A DNA stretch of 64,000 bases from Klebsormidium nitens (taxonomy: Eukaryota > Streptophyta > Klebsormidiophyceae > Klebsormidiales > Klebsormidiaceae). Of the stretch, positions 10,901 to 24,600 are shown one piece after another. How positions within the stretch are numbered: the stretch's first letter is position 1; each line of letters opens with the position of its first letter. The notes under the pieces are model-generated. The model ran no database searches. It saw nothing but the letters and a program-made list of their open reading frames with translations, and was not told the origin of the DNA. The DNA lies in the NCBI GenBank assembly GCA_000708835.1, contig DF237053.1, forward strand, positions 62,001-126,000, written 5' to 3'. Position numbers and translations under genes: made by a program.

Positions 10901-13786
10901 TTGAGCGGCTGGCGGAGCAGCACTTGGAGCGAAAGGATGAGGTGGGTTGCTTGACTGTGTGCACGAGTCAAGGGGCTTGCGGATTTCAGAGCGTTAACAA
11001 AATCGAAAAGTTCCCTCATGTCAAAAAAATCGTCTTTTTATGCTAATTAGTCGTCTCGAATTGAAACTGTGCCTGCGGTTCCGTTTGACTGCATGATCTG
11101 TCGGGCAGATACATTGGAATCAAAAGTGACCTTTGGCGGCATAGCACCTGACAGAATGGCTTGCTAATATGTGATTCTTTGGCTGGTAAAATCGTGGGCA
11201 GCCTAAAGGTTTCGCGAGTTAGCCCTAAGATATGATTAGCACTTCTCTAAGTTCGGGCTCGTTTCTGCAGGTGTCCTCTTTAGTTACTGCCGAGTACTAT
11301 GCGCGAAAACACTTCCCCGGGTTTGGCAGGGCCTTTGTGTACAACGCCATTCTGTATAAGCGGTGAGCCCCTCCGCCTTGTGACCACTTAACTCTGTTCC
11401 TGCATCCTAATCCTACCCTTCGTTTGGGGTCTTCGTTGCTCACGGCTGATATAGAGCGGCATAGTTTCGGTCGAACCTTTTGAGCTGAGAGTTGAGGACG
11501 AAAGGCGGTCTCAAGTGGCGAGTGGAAGGGCATGGGAAGCGTCGCGAGGTACAAGCGGAAGGTCTGGCAAAGAGCAGTGAAAAACGGGAGACTGTGTTGA
11601 GAAAAGCGTTGCGCACGGTTGGGAGACGGTGCAAGCTAAGTCTGCAAACGGAATAGCCGGGGAAAGGCCAGAAAACGACCAGGAAAGTAGGTCTGGTTAG
11701 GGATGCGCAGGGACAGAGTAGAAAATGCATTTTGATGTCGCGGAAATACTCGGCCATTGCACAACCAGCATGATGCGCTAAGATGCAAAGCAGGCGAAGA
11801 CGTGCAGGCAGAAGGTTGACATTTCACGGAAAAGAGGAGATAGAGCTGGTCGGCAAAACGCTAAGGAGGGGTTGAAGCGGAGAGTGGCCAGGGTTAGCCT
11901 GGCGAACAATTAGAAGGGACGGCAGTTGGCGGCTCGGAACGCTGTTGGGGCGCTCAGGCAATATTTGAGGATTGTCTGATTGTGACTTGGAAGTCGAAAG
12001 TTGCAACAAAAGCTTTTCTTTCAGAGCCTTTTTCCCCAATTACAAGCAACGAAGAACCCAAAGACCTGACGCCTTCGATGTACGAATCCCATCTGACAAT
12101 ACCAGCGTCGAATCGCACCCACAGCTAGCAAGCGGCAAATCGTAAGGGGATGCCGAGAGGATGTGACACCGGTAACCGAAATGCTGTTTTGCAAAACCCC
12201 CTCGCCCGGAAAGCAGTCATCTTACTCGTCACGCTCAGTCGTTGCCCTTCTACGTGATTCTTGAATGTTGCGGGGGCTCTACTCTGATTACAATTGCAAG
12301 CACCGGCTGACTTCCGCTTCCGTCTGGCTTCCTGGCAGGTTAGGGCGGAAACAGGAGTCGCGGGACGCAGCGCGGATAGCGCTGAAGTGCCCCTGGTGGA
12401 CTCTGGGGGCCAGCTATGCTGTGAGTGTTCCCGTCTTTCGGGCGCGGGTTCCGTGTTGCGGTCTGATCGTTCAAGCAAAGACCCACGCTCGAACATTTGT
12501 GGATCGGCCGAGGATATTGAAAGATGCATGACAACTAGCAAAGAATTGCGTTCAGAGTTTGTCTCGCGTTTCTTTACACTTACTCGTGGTTAATCTGAGC
12601 TTTCTCGGGGGGACGGAGTTGAGACTGCTGTCGTGCGACGGACAACATCATTCTTTTCGTTTGACAAACATCATCAATTTAAGGCTCAAAGGGACAGGCT
12701 CCCCCTTGGTACTGCATAGTGCAACCATCAATTGCTTCAAGCGGACTGAATCCACGCCCAAGTTTTCCATAAGAATGGTATTACGCATAGCTCTTGAACT
12801 TTTAGGAACTGATGAAAGACACACCTCAGGGTCCAACGTGGCCACGTGGCAAGTTGATTGCTGCCCGCGTCTGCCAGATGGCCTTGAGGAAAGCTATTCC
12901 GTCGCCTTTTGCGGAGGAAAGCGGTTGAAGCTTACTCCCTACTTTGCCTCGCTTTCATCGGGCGCCTGCAAAGAGGTGCAGACACTCAACACGTTACCGA
13001 TTTCCGGGGACTGCCGGCATCATCCTGTTTTGCAGTCGCTTCTGTTTGGTCTGTCATTGCAAACATTGGCGATTTTGTTGATTCAGGAGGTGTGTGAGTT
13101 GGCGGGGTGGGGCGACGAGAAGCTGGAGTTTGTCAAGGAGAAGCTGACGTCAGAGGCGACGCAGGAGGACATCACCAAGGGCAAGTCACCGGAGCAGGTG
13201 AGGCGGGGCCGTTGACGTCAGCAAGCTTGATTGATCCGCGAAGACAGCATGCTCCACCCGTTGGCAACCTGAATCCTTGGGGAAGTCTATTTTAACAACA
13301 TTCTCGCTGCCCGGACGTTGAAAAACGCCCTGTGAACAAACTTAGGAGACCCAGAGTTCCTTCAGTTGCGCAACAGTCAAACGTTGATTCCTAATGTCCT
13401 ATCCCATGCTTCCACAAGATTTCAGATGTCAGAAACCGCACGATTTGAACGGAGATGGACTCTATATGTCACAAAAAGTGTTAAGTGGTTTGCTGTTCTC
13501 CGCTATGGTACCTGATAGCTGAATTTGGTGCTTTCCGTTGCCAGGTCGCTCTCGACGTTACTAAAGTGTAGTCTCTAATTGGTATCCTGTTCTTGAGTTT
13601 ACGCTACCTAACACTTGCTCCGGTGCTTTTCGTTGGCAGGTTGCTCTGGACCAGGCTGCATACATGATGGACATCGCCGCAGCCGAGAATAACTGGGATG
13701 ACGTTCGAGAACAGATCGCCGAGTTGTATGACAGAGGAGGCCTACCAAAGCTGGCGCACTTCTTCAGGGCTGTGGGCTCGTCTTGA
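7907..13786 (+). CDS. PAB: PAB-like chloroplast ATP synthase (CF1) assembly factor
   Basis: Plastid protein related to plant PAB (PROTEIN IN CHLOROPLAST ATPASE BIOGENESIS), a chaperone acting after Cpn60 in assembly of the CF1 part of chloroplast ATP synthase. Exons: 7907-8195, 8589-8678, 8936-9013, 9318-9360, 9858-9918, 10409-10564, 10879-10941, 11271-11362, 12339-12420, 13087-13197 and 13640-13786 (TGA 13784-13786). All phases close, giving 403 residues. The first ~90 residues are Ser/Ala/Arg/His-rich and acid-poor, like a transit peptide. Conserved-looking blocks are TPPPLLPTLLKALEASG, PAERAGVIPLVIPL, GILRWPTPPEG, AEEDAAGGSAL and KCPWWTLGASYA. The ATG at 8552 was rejected: splicing 8195 to 8589 keeps frame and supplies the targeting peptide. 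Introns before exons 6 and 11 carry copies of the exon starts. The family match is from memory of the plant protein. Confidence 0.75.
10293..10346 (+). repeat. Intron copy of the exon start at 10409 (PAB-like gene)
   Basis: The copy matches the acceptor and first coding bases at about 10395-10446, both showing TGACGT, an AGGT junction, then GAGGAA/GAAGAA, CATAA.TATGC and AGCGGA. It lies upstream in the same intron and has diverged by scattered substitutions. Confidence 0.75.
13527..13556 (+). repeat. Intron copy of the last-exon start (PAB-like gene)
   Basis: This is a near copy of 13622-13651, which holds the acceptor and first codons of the final exon (GTTGCTCTGGAC there, GTCGCTCTCGAC here). 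The copy keeps the polypyrimidine tract and a CCAGGT junction, so it could act as a decoy acceptor. Confidence 0.8.
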
Positions 13787-15267
13787 GCATATGTCCAGTT
13801 GGATCTGAAAGCTCGCTTCTTGAGCGGTCGGCTTGTTGTCAATCGAGCTGACTGCGAATGACAAGCTGAAATGTTGGATGGATTCGTGGTGGCCCGATTT
13901 CGGCGGACGTGTATTCAAACACGTGTTGCTGGCTTGCGCGCAGACTGATCTTGAAAGCTCAACCAATTGGTCATTGAATATCTTCAGCTTCATGTCCAGA
14001 AACCATCCGCATCATTTCACTCTATGCTGAGAGTGTCGTTGCAGTCTACATGCCCTGCCAGATGTGCTTACTGTTTGCGGCCCCACCTTCATACGTTGTC
14101 CCATGTCCGACATTGTTTGTGCCATGTCGGATGCTTCAATCTTCAACCCATTATAATGTTTCATGCATACATTCCGCGCAATAATCCTGGCAGACTCGAT
14201 CTAGATGCATCACTGTATGAGTTCTTATTAATCGTGTGTGCGATCGTCATATCTACAAATATAGCCTGGCATGCGCCACCGGCGGCCTGCACATATGCGC
14301 TAACGTATAAGATAGCCCTCTATATAGCATGCAGCGGCAGCCTTCAATTACTCGAATATCGAGCTGACTCAAGCTCACCATGAGTTGAACTAACTTAAGC
14401 TTTCAATGTCAATTGCAATTAACGAAACCGCACATGCTGAGTGTCGAGCTATGAGCGTCCTAAGGATCGACAGCTCACATATCGGGTCCGCAATGTTTTG
14501 CTGCCTTAACCAGAGAATTTTTGCTGACTTCCAGAAAAATGGGCATATTTGCTTCTCCCATGTCCTGACAGAATGTGTGCATTCTCCCTTGCCGACTTCT
14601 TACTATCAACAGATCAGCGAATGCCAACTCTCCAGCTTTCATTATTGACGTTATGGGACATGTCAAAGTATGTACAGGTTTTCAGCAGAACGCTAGCCGG
14701 GAGGTTGATGCAACTACTTCAGCTCACAACCCGTTTTGAATAAGCAAGCGGCGGTCTGGTAGACCTAGCGTCGCAAGCTCACATGCAGATTGTTAGTCCT
14801 GCTTGCCTCACTCCTTTTTGAGTAGACGGACTGGCCACAGTTTGGCCATAAGCCGCACCGGCACAACTTTTCAATCGATACTCTGATCCAATGCTTTCCC
14901 CACAAACTTACCCCTTGAGGACACAAGAAACCCTTCCCACGTGAACGTTTGAAGCCCGCCGAGCTGCCCTTTCCAAGCAGAGACGCTGCCTCAGGGCTAA
15001 CCCCCTTCTTCCCCCCCCTCCTAAAGAATGTGCACTGTCCTTCCTTGTCGCTGCACTTCATCCTCACCAGCTTCCGACTTCCTTTTCACAACCCTCGGCT
15101 TGATGCTAAGCCGTAACCCGAAACCTCCCTCCTCCACATATCATCGCTGTTCCAACTCCTTTGCTCCACCATTTTTAGATCCGGCAAACTGTCCTCCCTT
15201 TCGCTTTTAACACGACGCAAGACCCCCCCCAAAATCCTGCCCCCCACTCACCCCCCCGAAACAGTAC
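13787..15267. other. Tail-to-tail spacer, CATGC-rich
   Basis: This lies between the PAB-like stop and the ClpS1 stop. No coding feature is supported. Positions 14080-14350 are rich in TTCATGCAT, GGCATGCGCC and GCATGCAG elements, followed by a poly-C-rich stretch near 15005-15260 next to the ClpS1 end. Confidence 0.6.
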
Positions 15268-17834
15268 TCAGCACTTGTCAGCAGGTTCGATCGAGCTGAC
15301 CAGGCCGTTGTTCCGCAACGCGTTGCAATACTCCTCCGCCTCTTCCTGGCCGCATGTGATGGCGCATGCCACCCCATTCACATGCGCCTCCTGTAGGGAT
15401 AAAGAGTTATCATTACGGTTGTTACTGGTCGTAGGAATGTACATTGGTTGTAAATCGGAATGTACATTGGATATTGGATATATTGATTACGACATGGCAG
15501 AGCTGGTGAGAGTCTCTCGTCCCTGTTCTAATTGAGTGCTTTCCTCGTTCCGGCAAAAGGTTAACACAAACAAGCTTCCTCGTCCTTGCAGAACTTGCAT
15601 CGAAGACGATATTCAAAATGAGCTAGTTTTCAAAATGAGCTAGTTTTCATAGTACGCCCCAATCTGCTGCCCCCCCAATAAAAACCTCAAAACGCACTAC
15701 TCTTGAGTGCCAGGCCAACTGTTGTCCCTCTTGAGCTGCTTTACACGACCTCTAAATTGGACCTGTAAGTATATGTGGACGGTCTTTGTTGGGGCGCCCT
15801 TGATTCAAATGTTTCATTTAGACGAAAGCTCCAGTGCCTATTTACCCATGTCGGGCCATGCCCTGAACGGCGAAGCAGCACCCGTGCAACTGTCAACAAA
15901 ATAGAGGACCTCAGTTCACCACTTGGATTACCTGCCAACTAGAAGTACTGTCAAAAGTTGCCTGGTTGGCGCAGACGCCAATATCATGAGCATTACTGGG
16001 ACGCAGATTTGAGGTCTTATGACAACATGAAGCAGTAGCCTCTTACCTGCATAATGTTCACCGCTATATCGACGGTCATCTCCGGAATGCACTTCATGAG
16101 CACTTGCACGACATACTCGCGCTTGTTGAAGTTGTCGTTGTGGAGCATCACCCGGTATGGGGGGGACAACTTCTTCTTTTTCACGGTACTGCAAGGAGCG
16201 GAGGTCATCAGACGGGGCCACAGTTCGAAGTCGAACTTATGATATATGTTGAAGCCCTGAGAATACATCAGAAGTGTTAAGTCAGAAGTGTTTTCAGAAT
16301 CTCCAACTGTACTCAGAGTATGGCCAATCTTCTGTGTTGCGTTAGAGGAAGGACCTTGAGATGATATAAGGCAGAGCTTGCACAAACCCTCTGTTCAACG
16401 TCACAAGCGCCTGGCATGTCTCCAAAACGGGGACCAGAAGAAGTCAATGTGTTCATGATTGAGACGGGGGTAACCAAGGTACAATCAACATTTATGGACA
16501 TTAGGACCTAGCAACAAGTTGCGAGTCCCTCTTCAGCAAGATTGACAGGATCTCAAATAGACTTAGGGGGCCAGAAGCACCTGCCCTCACAACCATACAT
16601 AGTGAAAAGTAACTGCAACTTAGTCTTCGCAGAGGCACGACAAAATCTTCAAGCTGCAATCTCCGTAAGCACTCGCTCCCAGTTAGGACCCTCTACAGAC
16701 GTCGACGGACTGACACTAGGACAGCTTCCTCACCCCAGGTCAAACTCGGACTCCCGACCGGGAGTTGGTTTTTCTACGATGACAGGTCTGTCCAGAACTC
16801 CCCCGCCTTTTCCGCCACCAACAGCTTGAATACTTGGCTGATGAACCACCGTTTGGCCGGCCCGCACGAGCCAAGGGGTCGACTTTTGCTTGCCAGAAGA
16901 ACCTGAGGTTGCAGAATGAGCCCGTTCAGACTGTGCTGTCTTGGTTGAAACTTTTCAAAACGTTCTGAAGGGGTGTTGGTGTGCCTACAAGTTTACCTTC
17001 CTGCTTGTTTGCAGAGCCTCTTTATGGATGATATAAACTTGTCCAACCTTGCTGGTATGTGCGACCAGGTTTCCAAATCCAGCTAGCACAGCGGGCAGAA
17101 GTAGGGTGACTGCAACTTTTGTACTATCTAGGAGTATTGAGCAAAGCTAAAGAGTGACTTAAACAATAAACTCAGAAGGACCACCATCGGATATTCTGCA
17201 AAAACATTGGCAGTACAACGGAATCAAATGCACACGATTAAGCACCTGGAGTCAAAGTGGTCAGGTTGATTTCAAAGGAAACAGAGACAATCTTTCATGA
17301 CCTCTACAATCCACGCAGAGGCTCAACAAGAAACCAACTGAGCCCTGCTCAGCAAAATGCGCAAGGCATGTCTCTATGTTTACAACTCCCGATCAGCGTA
17401 CAAGAACTGCCAGCATTTCAGGAAAAGTACGTCGCAGACAGCGCCCTGCTTGTTGCATGCTTCACAAAATACACAAACATTGCTAGACACAGCGTCGAGG
17501 CAGAGATGGCCCGAAACTTACGCTCATAAGCCCCATTAAAGAACAGCAGTTTTACAACTTAGGGCCAAGATCTTGGGTCTCCAGAGAGGCACAAGAACAA
17601 TCAGGCACAAGAACAACCTCCTTCATTCGCTCGTCAGATCGCACACAGAAGCTGACCTATTAACTCACCTTTTTGTGATAGTCGCCTTTGTGGTGCCCAA
17701 GGAGGCATACCAGGACTCTGCCCGCTCGTGCTACAATTTCTGGAGTCCCTGGGGTTGCTTGCGGACGCATCCGTCATTCCTACCAGCATCGACGACGACC
17801 CCAGAACAGAGCTGCTCGCAGATCTGCTCGCCAT
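15268..17834 (-). CDS. CLPS1: Plastid ClpS1 adaptor for the Clp protease
   Basis: ClpS-family adaptor, which in plastids binds substrates (N-degron type in bacteria) and passes them to the ClpC chaperone of the Clp protease. Exons on the minus strand: 17834-17669, 16935-16734, 16188-16047 and 15390-15268 (TGA 15270-15268). Phases close and give 210 residues. The first ~55 residues are Ser-rich and acid-poor, a likely chloroplast transit peptide. The second exon has GGGVLDRPVIVEKPTPGRES, close to land-plant ClpS1. The core has PPYRVMLHNDNFNKREYVVQ and VDIAVNIMQEAHVNGVA, including the invariant HNDN substrate-binding motif, and ends EPADKC. An alternative open stretch upstream of exon 3 (GFNIYHKFDFELW) was left out because exon 2 joins exon 3 in phase at the TTGCAG acceptor. 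It is head to head with polymerase kappa. Confidence 0.95.
15614..15647. repeat. 17-bp tandem duplication
   Basis: Two exact copies of CAAAATGAGCTAGTTTT sit back to back inside the last ClpS1 intron. Confidence 0.95.
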
Positions 17835-18644
17835 TGCAAACCGGCCAACTTTCGAAGCACTCTGCACCCTCCTTAAATGAGTTTTCTGATCAACAGAACT
17901 TGAAAAGAAGCGAGGCTACAGAAGACAAGTCTGCACGACCCAGCACGGCCAAAGTACTGGCGCCGTTCAAATAACCAACACAGCGTTCTGATTCAACCAC
18001 GTTTAAGTTCAACAAGGGCGACAACCTTGGGAGGACGATTCTAGCTCCTGCAGGGAAGCCTGACGGAACTAGATTGAGAGAAAACTCTTTGGGAACTTGC
18101 CGGTTTCGTTGGCAACCGAGCTGCCGTCCGACAGACTGGTAATGGTATCCCAGCGTTCGATTTTCAACTCCCGTCAGATTAGGCAAGTGTTACCAGGCAG
18201 ATCGCAAGTCGAGTGGTCCGATCGAGGTTTTAGGGTTCGGAAAATTCTAGGGTTTGATCAGGTTTGATGTCAAATTAATGGCTTCCTTTCTCTCCAGGCT
18301 TGCTCCCGGCCACTTCACCAAGTCCCTTTGAAGTGGTGTAGGGACAATTTTGCCATGGCGCTCATCGCTGAGCGCAGCGGATTGTCTGGCAGTGGAAGAC
18401 AAGGCAAAGTCAAAGGATCGGGCTACAGGATGCAGATTAGGGTGCACTTTTCTGTAGTATCTTCCGGTGGGGGGCTATCAACCTGATTCCCTCCTCTTAT
18501 GCATGCTGCAATCACGCAGCTGCCTTTGCTGTGGTGGGACGATGACAAGCTGGGCATCGCTTTTCTGTAAGTGACGAAGGGTTGAGAGGCTTTTTGGCGT
18601 TTCTTAGAAAGCCCCGTGAAGAGTTTTGAACTAGAAGGGGTGCA
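17835..18644. promoter_or_regulatory. Shared head-to-head promoter region, ClpS1 / polymerase kappa
   Basis: This 810-bp spacer separates divergent start codons. It has TAGGGTTC at 18231-18238 and TAGGGTTT at 18248-18255; the second is the exact reverse complement of the plant telo-box core AAACCCTA found in promoters of growth- and cell-cycle-linked genes. Function is inferred. Confidence 0.5.
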
Positions 18645-21600
18645 ATGGCAACCTCTGGTGGTGGCAATCTGCAAGTCGAGGCACTGGGTGAGCCGCAAAT
18701 GGCGGCTGCACCAGCGCCGCAGAGTGCCTGGGCAGACTACGAAACTGTCTTCACAAACGCGAAAGCGGGTGAGTCCTTCCCACCAAGGATAGTTGAGCGC
18801 TTTCGGTGGCATTCAATGATTTGAAAAGCCAATTGTAATGCTGCTCTTCTGTAGGACAAGCACTAATTGTTGATATCATGAATGTTTTCTGAGCATAGGC
18901 TATACAGTGCAGTGCGTAAACGTGGAGAAGGTGAAAGTGAGACCAATTGTAAGGAAAGGCAAGGGATTGCTTAAGGAAGGCTGAAGCGTTGAATTTGATC
19001 ATGATATTAAGAGGAAGTGGATCTTGAAGACTCCTTCCGCCAGAGGTGCGCTTGATTTCGAGGACAAAAGTCAAAAAGATGCTCATTAGAGTCGTCGGTG
19101 TGGAGATTGAGTTGGGATAGTTCCTCTAGAAGAACATGTGAACTTGCCAAAATTAACTGGGGAACACTTTTTATCGAAGGCCAGAACTGTCCGCTGTCCC
19201 CATCCGTATAAAGCACCAAAGGCGGGCATGCAGGGAGAGGTCACACAAGAGCAAAGATTTTTGCGCTTCGCTGTAGACACAGTAAGGGCAACTTCACATG
19301 AACCGTCCAGAATACTGGGGAGTGTATGTCAAGATCTGAACATACGGGAGTGGTCTTCACTTGCTCGACATCAAGTTTTGCTGAGTTACTGTAACTTTTG
19401 GCATGCGATATAAGGCATTGAGTAGCATCACTAAAGCAGATTCTACAGATGTGACCATGAACAGAACACTTGCAAAAACATGCTGCCGTGGGGCATAGAT
19501 CAAAGTCTGAAGAATTTTGGCAAGACTTTTTAAAACACATTTTGCAGGCATGGACGGGGTTGACAAGGACAAGGTCAAGCAGGTCGTCTACGAGATGAGC
19601 AAGGGGTCCCGCTTCTTTGAGAACGAGACGCGCAAGGAGAATGCCACCAAGGAGCGAGTGGAGCGGTTGAAGGAGAAGGCCGCCAAGATTACTCCTGAGG
19701 AAAGGGCAGGCTTTCAGAAGGTGAGAAAGACTTGTGAATTGGTTGATGCGTGACCATTTTTCTGGTGGCATTCTTCTTCTTTCGTTCTTTCTTGGAAATT
19801 GTGATTGATGCCGAAATATCTGAGTCGAAAAGCCCGTTAATGTCATCGTGGATGTTGTGTACATATCTGTGACACAATAAGGTTCCCTCTCCTCTGTTAG
19901 GTCGCCTGTCATTCTCACCAGTCACCTTAACCATGTTTTGATTGTCCAACGCGCCGTTTCCCTCAGTTGTGGCACTTTGCTCAGTTGTGGCACTTTGCAT
20001 AGCAATCGTCTAATTTTACATCTTGAAATCTTTCCAAGAAGACATAGACAAACTGCGATCCATCAGTAAGTCGTCAACTGAGATCTTAACATGTAGTTAT
20101 TAAGCTGATAATTCGACATCCAGTATCTCTTCCCATCGTTTCAGGCTGCCGACAAGAAGGTGGTCGAGCTCGAGTCTACAAGAGACCTCTCGAGAACCTG
20201 GATGCATGTCGACATGGATGCATTCTACGCTTCAGTGGAAGAGTTGCACGACCCAAGCCTTGCCGACAAACCGATGGCTGTCGGAGGCATGGGCATGATC
20301 TGCACAGCCAACTATGAGGTCAGCACTTTGTGAATTAAGCACGTTCGAATGAGAGTTCTACGAATCCAGATTATTGGTCAGGCTCGAGTTGAGGGCACTT
20401 TCTTGGCAGGAGGGCTATCAAGCAGAACACAGCGTTTTGATCCCTCCATGTTCGTTCACAACCCAAGGTCTTCACGTACGTCGGTTGGTATTTCACACTG
20501 CAAGCATGGTCACGTCGAGAGAAAGGTATATTAGTTGGTCGAAGACATGAGAATCCCCATTTCAAAACACCCTCCATCAAGCTGACGCCTGCGGCAAACT
20601 CCCTTTGCCCCATGCGATTCACCGTCGAATCATGTGTGCTTCATTCACTTCTGCCCGAGCTTTCCAGGGGGAGTTCGGTAAGGCAATCCTAGGACTACCA
20701 AGGTCATCAGAACAGAGAAAGAAATGAGGCGCAACTGCTCGTTGCAGGCCCGCAAGTATGGGGTGCGCGCAGCTATGCCGGGCTTCATAGGGAAGCGCCT
20801 CTGCCCCCAGCTCGTCTTTGCCAAGCCGGACTTCCAGAAGTACACGGCGGCCAGCAAGGAAGTACAAGAAGGTAGGCAAGTTTGTACCTGCTGCCGCTGT
20901 TTGCGACATTGTCGAAGTGGGCACGTCCTTTTCAGATTGCACGATTCTGCGACCTTAATTAAAAGGCCGGCCAAAGTCTTGACCGTTGGTGTTTGACCAT
21001 TCGATGATTTTTCGTGACTTCGTCAACAAGCAACGTCCGCTGTGAATGGATCCTTCCGATTCACTTTGCCTTGTTTTCTTTTGGCCGAACGCTGACAATG
21101 AACAATTCGTTGTTGTAGCTGAGTCCTGCTGACCTGTGAGAATCTGTGCGACGTCACGAGCGCATCTGAATTGGAACTGACCTCGAATGTGACTGATGCT
21201 GCCGTCTTGCAGTGCTCCGCGAATACGACCCAAACTTCATCGTGCGGAGCTTGGATGAGGCATACCTGGACCTGACGCAAGTGTGCCTCGAGAGGAACAT
21301 GACGTCAGCGGAGGTGAGCAAGATGCGCAGGGTGGCGATTGGCGATGGGGCCAGACGAATTCAAGCGACGCAGGGTCGTCTGCAGCAAGTTATATTCCGA
21401 GCTAGATGATGGTGAATGCTTCGATGCCTGTTTTGATTTTAGCAGCAGCCGAACAGCACCGACGTTTCGATGGACATGTGCAAAAGTCTTTTGGAACTTC
21501 GAGGCAATTTCCCATTCAAGCGCACACGGGAGGTAGATCAGACAGGTTTGTTGGCAAGCTCTCCATTGAATTCATTCTACGACTGCCACGTTCCAGCATA

Positions 21601-24600
21601 TCTGAGCGGCATTCATCCGACACGCTTGCGAGCGTCACTTGACCCGCAAGACGCTGCAAGACTCAGAAAGGTCTTCCCTTAGAACCTTTCCAGCCAGCCC
21701 GCCGCCGTTTGGACCGACGCCCACCATGAGTTTTGATTGAATGGTCACGATTCTCGCTGCTCAAATCCTGGCTGAACGCTCAGTTGCCACGTGGCAGATT
21801 GCGGAGGAGCTGCGGACCAAGGTCCATCGGAAGACGCGCCTGACATGCAGCGCGGGCGTGGCACCTAACAGGCTGCTGGCCAAGGTGAGCCGTCCGATCT
21901 GACCTGTTCTGCCGTCGAACGTTTTTGCTTTTGAATCGTGAAACCTCTGAAAACCCTGTGCCGACCCTGTCAATGTTCCTCGAGAGAGATTCAGCGGAGA
22001 CAACAAAAAGCCTCGACTGACATTCCAAAAAATAAGCGAAGATAAACCTGGCTCGGCCTAAATCCCCAGCGAAATTTACTATCCAGTGCGGTAAACCAAT
22101 TAGCAATTCAGCATTCTATCAAGTTCCTTGAGAGTTGATCATCATACGCATGGTCGTTTTTCGTCCATGGACACGAAATTGCTGAAACGCATCTTTGGCG
22201 TCGGCGCTTGATGTGCCGCACCGAGCTCTTTTCTGTGTTTCGCTGTCCTTTGATCCGTCGCTCAGCTTGTGTTGCACCGTGAAGCATCACATTGTTAATC
22301 TCGTCGCTTTGTTTCTGGTGCTCACCTGAGCTTAGAAGTTGCCCTGTACTCCGTCCCACGTTACGGCCAGCAGGGAATCGGCTAGTATGTTTGCCGCCAA
22401 TTGCTGCCGCGGTCGAGATGACATACAGTCGCAGGAGGCTTTTGAAGAGGACGCAGGCGTCTGGGGTGACATCAATATTGACGAAGGGCTAGCTGGTCGC
22501 TAAAAAATGACATCAGCGTATGACCAAGTGTTACTGTTTTGAAAACCAGATACAGCCATCTCGAGTCCGCTGTTGCTGCCTTTCTTTGTCGTATTGCCAC
22601 GCCCCCTTAGACAACGGAAGGGGTGCACATCACTTCCCGGTTGATACAGACCGGTAGACTTTCATCTCGCACTCGAACAAGATTCTTATAATCCGCTGGA
22701 ATTGTTCAGCCCGCGGTTCTCTCGTCCAATCTACTTCTCTCATAGCCTCGTCCTCAACTTCCTCTGCTCGTATCCTAGGTGTGCTCCGACATCAACAAGC
22801 CCAACGGCCAGTTTGTGCTGCCGAATGAGCGGGCCGCTGTCATGTCATTCATCACCTCGCTCCCAACTCGAAAGGTAAGTTGCTATTTTCCGAGTGACCT
22901 CTGTTGTTGAGATTCGTTGAAGTAGGAGGGAGACACCTGGCGCTGGCCCCTGGAACCTGCCGAAAAGGCGCCCTTATCTCACCTACTGCGAAGTCCCTTT
23001 CGGGAATGGTCGGAACTCTGATCTGCGAATGTTAAAAGGCGCCTAACATCTGCTGCCGGCACCAAACGGAGCCTTGGATGTAGGTAGATCAGAGCGAAAA
23101 ATTTCACGGTTCACGGTTGGAGGCTAACACGTGTCTCCCCTCAGGTTACTGGGATCGGCAAGGTGGCAGAGCGGGTTTTGCGGGAGGTCCTGGGGATCAC
23201 CAAGTGCGGGGAGCTGCTCGAGCGGCGGGCCATGATCTTCGCTCTCTTCTCGAACATTGCCTTTGGTCAGTCCCGCCTCCTGCTTCTGATTCTTTCAAGC
23301 ATCGAGGCACTCTCCGACCCTGTCCCCATGCATCCGCTCACAAGGAAATTAAATCCGCAAATCAAGTCAAGCTCTTATTCAAACAAATTCAAAGCTGGGG
23401 TTGTTTTGGTCTGTCTAGCAACGCTTGACTTTCCTTTCGCTTGTCTTTCACATCCCGTTGCCCTCGTCTCTTCAAACAGAATCCCCTCCTTGTCGTTCTT
23501 GCGTTTCGTTTTTATATCTTTAACCTCGCTTTCTCAGAGTACTCGTGGCGGTGAGCTTAGGCATCGCGGTTAGGCATCGCGGCTCGTCATTGCACTTCTG
23601 GTCGCGATTACATCAACCTTCATACCTGAAGATTCTGCTTTCTTGTGTTTGTGCTCAACATGTTTGTTGTTCGCCTGCGCAGACTACTACATGGCGGTTG
23701 GACTCGGCATTGGCGGCTCGGAGGCGCCCAAAGAGGAGCACCGCAAGAGCCTCAGCACAGAACGCACGTTCAACACCATCAGCAGGGACGCGGACCTCAT
23801 CAACAAGCTGCGTAAGTGCGTGTCCGCTTCCGGTCCGTAGTCGGTCGGTATTCTTGCACGTTGCGTCGAACCCTGTCCCTAAAACGGTTCAGATCTCGGG
23901 GCTTAGCCACGCTGTCGACCGACAATCAGCAACTCGCTCGGCTGGAGATGCACGATAGCATAAGACACATTGTTCGACCGGACTTGTGATAGCAAGGCAT
24001 TTACATGAGCTGCCAGTACTGACGTGAAACTTATACTGAAAGGGCACTCTGGGGTTTTTAGGGGATTGACGGGCACAGGAAGTGACTTGTTATCTCCGAC
24101 GTCCTTGACGTGAGACAAGCTGAGTATTGTTCCTTAAATTTTCCTTGTCCAAAAGACGGTTCAGTCAATCAAAACATCGCACTTGTGACATGTTTGGTAT
24201 CGACTGTTTCGGCCAGCAAAGCTGGCGGATTTGATGTAGAATGTGCAAGGTTCTGACTTGCATTGATTCTGGGTTCGAAGTTGGTTTAGGGTCTCGGGAT
24301 CCGTCGTCGGTTTGACCTCTAAGCGCGCCAACCTGTCCACCTTGCGAACACGTTCAAAGGAAAGCCGTTTTGACGTGACGCTTTACTCATTGAATCCATA
24401 CCCTAGAGCCCTACAATATCAATTACAGTTTCAACCAAAGCCGTTGTTGATTGAAACGTCGCTTTTTGCAGACGAGATTGCGGCATCGCTTGCGGGCGAC
24501 ATGGCCCGGGAAGGCCTGCATGCCAAGACGCTCACGCTCAAGCTCAAGACGTCGCGCTTTGAGGTGCGTTACACGTTTTACTGAAGCTGGAACTCTTGAG

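Noticed and set aside
16190-16385. Upstream extension of ClpS1 exon 3 (GFNIYHKFDFELW)
   Set aside because: Exon 2 joins the internal TTGCAG acceptor in phase and gives the conserved ClpS1 order. The extension matches nothing in the family.
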